A DNA stretch of 5,838 nucleotides from Elusimicrobiota bacterium (GTDB taxonomy: Bacteria; Elusimicrobiota; Elusimicrobia; F11): contig JAKLIS010000106.1 of assembly GCA_022709485.1 (NCBI GenBank), positions 1 to 5,838 on the forward strand. Reading direction: 5' to 3'. A program made the translations under genes and the position numbers. Shown here in pieces: positions 4,754-5,838 of the stretch (positions are counted from its first letter, which is position 1; each line of letters starts with the position of its first letter). The notes under the pieces were generated by a model. That model was not told the origin of the DNA. It worked only from the letters and a program-made list of their open reading frames with translations, and made no database searches.

Positions 4754-5838
4754 TTATACCTTTTGTGGAAGATTCTCCACGGCGTTTATGCATTTTTTAG
4801 CGCCCAAGTTTGGGGGGCGTTCAAATTGGGAAGACTTAACCCGTGTATGTAAAAGACCCGGTTTGACCAAATTTTTCGGAATGTCGACCCGGATATAATT
4901 GTCCGTCCATCCTTCTCCGGATGGTTCGCAAAGGGTCCCCCGAACGGTCCCTTCGTGTTTCCTATAAAATTGTTCCCTTAATCTGGAATCGACTTCTCCC
5001 AAGATTCCCGCGCGGCGGCTAACTACCCGGGGAGAAAGCCGCGTCAAACCCGCTGCAAAAGTGCCTTCCCGGGTTGAAAATCGGAAGACATGAAGACCCG
5101 AAAATCCCATGTTTTCAATATTTTTTAGACCAATTCTAAAATGTTCATCAGTTTCTGTGGGGTATCCCACCATCACATCAGAAGTCAATCCACAGTCCGG
5201 AAGGACCTTTTGAACCGCATCAAGCCTTCGCTTAAAATAGTCAAGGTCGTACCACCGGCCCATTGCCTTTAAAACATCAGTGTGACCCGCCTGGAGCGGA
5301 ATGTGAAAATGCCTGCAAATTCGCGCATTTTCACTAATTAACTGAATTAATTTATCAGATATTTCGGTGACCTCTAATGAAGAGAGTCGGATGCGAAAAG
5401 CTCCGGGGATGGCCGCCATCTTCTGTAAAAGGCCCACCAAATTGACATCGGTTTTATAAAGCCCCAATCGAATGCCCGTGAGGACCAATTCCTGATACCC
5501 GTTTGAGATGAGGCTTTCGGCTTCCTTAACAACATCGGCCGATGGCTTGCTCCAGAGTTTTGGCCTTACCTTTGGAATGATGCAGTAGCGGCAAGGGGCC
5601 TGGCACCCATCTTGAATCTTCAAAAAAGCCCGGGAATGGTCAGAAAAACGACGGATCCCCAAGGGAGAAGCGGCCAATTCAAACCCAAAACAAGAAGGAA
5701 GTTGGTTTTTCTCTTGATTGGAGTAAACCTCCAACCGATCGGAGATTTCCTTCAGGATCTCTGGCGCCCGTGTGGCATAACATCCTGTGATCACCACCCT
5801 GGCGTGAGGATTTTCTCTCAACACCTTTCGAATCACCT
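4754..5838 (-). CDS. mtaB: tRNA (t6A37) methylthiotransferase MtaB-like radical SAM enzyme, 5'-truncated
   Basis: The enzyme class adds a methylthio group to t6A at position 37 of ANN-decoding tRNAs, using two iron-sulfur clusters and S-adenosylmethionine. The frame is open to the right edge; the first whole codon, GTG at 5836, is internal, so the true start lies outside. Counting from that codon, VVITGCYA (C19) is the third cysteine site of the N-terminal methylthiotransferase domain. The radical SAM cluster motif CxxxCxxC is C78, C82 and C85 in KIQDGCQAPCRYCIIP. Conserved radical SAM segments follow (ELVLTGIRLG, RIRLSSLEVTEI, HFHIPLQAG, DVMVGYPTET, LHVFRFSTREGT), with a weak TRAM-like RNA-binding tail at about 290-350. 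IQDGC and IIP, together with RIRLSSLEVTEI, fit MtaB better than MiaB or RimO. Some normally conserved residues differ: IIPKVRPKLWSKP replaces the usual RG-containing segment, and YPTET replaces FPGET. It abuts hinT. Confidence 0.85.
   Translation of the reverse strand, partial: VIRKVLRENPHARVVITGCYATRAPEILKEISDRLEVYSNQEKNQLPSCFGFELAASPLGIRRFSDHSRAFLKIQDGCQAPCRYCIIPKVRPKLWSKPSADVVKEAESLISNGYQELVLTGIRLGLYKTDVNLVGLLQKMAAIPGAFRIRLSSLEVTEISDKLIQLISENARICRHFHIPLQAGHTDVLKAMGRWYDLDYFKRRLDAVQKVLPDCGLTSDVMVGYPTETDEHFRIGLKNIENMGFSGLHVFRFSTREGTFAAGLTRLSPRVVSRRAGILGEVDSRLREQFYRKHEGTVRGTLCEPSGEGWTDNYIRVDIPKNLVKPGLLHTRVKSSQFERPPNLGAKKCINAVENLPQKV

Noticed and set aside
4753..4758. TATAAT at the mtaB stop codon as a promoter for hinT
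   Set aside because: No extended TG and no recognisable -35 box, and the hexamer overlaps the AAAGG and stop codon of a tightly packed gene pair. Chance match is more likely.
1..5838. CRISPR arrays, tRNA or rRNA genes, transposase genes, defence genes
   Set aside because: I saw no regularly spaced repeats, no tRNA-like cloverleaf in the gaps, and no transposase or nuclease motifs; nearly all bases belong to the housekeeping genes described.

Overview
The window is a compact, entirely minus-strand bacterial housekeeping block. Read in the direction of transcription (right to left) the order is: a 5'-truncated MtaB-type tRNA methylthiotransferase (4754-5838), a HINT-family histidine-triad protein (4400-4744), ribosomal protein bS21 (rpsU, 4149-4352), primase (dnaG, 2264-4060) and the primary sigma factor (rpoD, 485-2224). 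After a 205-base gap comes the start of an unrecognised secreted protein that runs off the left edge (1-279).

rpsU-dnaG-rpoD is the classical macromolecular synthesis operon, which ties translation, replication priming and transcription initiation together. The two genes upstream fit the same theme: mtaB modifies tRNA, and hinT is a purine-nucleotide hydrolase whose family acts on aminoacyl- and lysyl-adenylates. Spacing is tight: mtaB and hinT abut, hinT-rpsU is 47 bases, rpsU-dnaG 88 and dnaG-rpoD 39. This suggests one transcription unit, possibly with an internal start before rpsU.

The organism is a bacterium with moderate base composition. The primary sigma factor has the large lysine/glutamate-rich non-conserved region found in many Gram-negative-type phyla, and the left-edge protein carries an ordinary Sec signal peptide. 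No gene identifies a phylum. The divergence of MtaB and of the sigma factor's middle region would suit an uncultured lineage, but this is a guess.

The most unusual structure is a perfect 66-base palindrome at 402-467, with two 33-base arms and no spacer, starting 18 bases past the rpoD stop codon. It is not followed by a T-tract, so it is not a textbook terminator. A dispersed REP/MITE-like element is the leading explanation. No new multi-gene system is visible. The remaining points of interest are translation-initiation details at rpsU, dnaG and hinT, and departures from family consensus in MtaB and DnaG.
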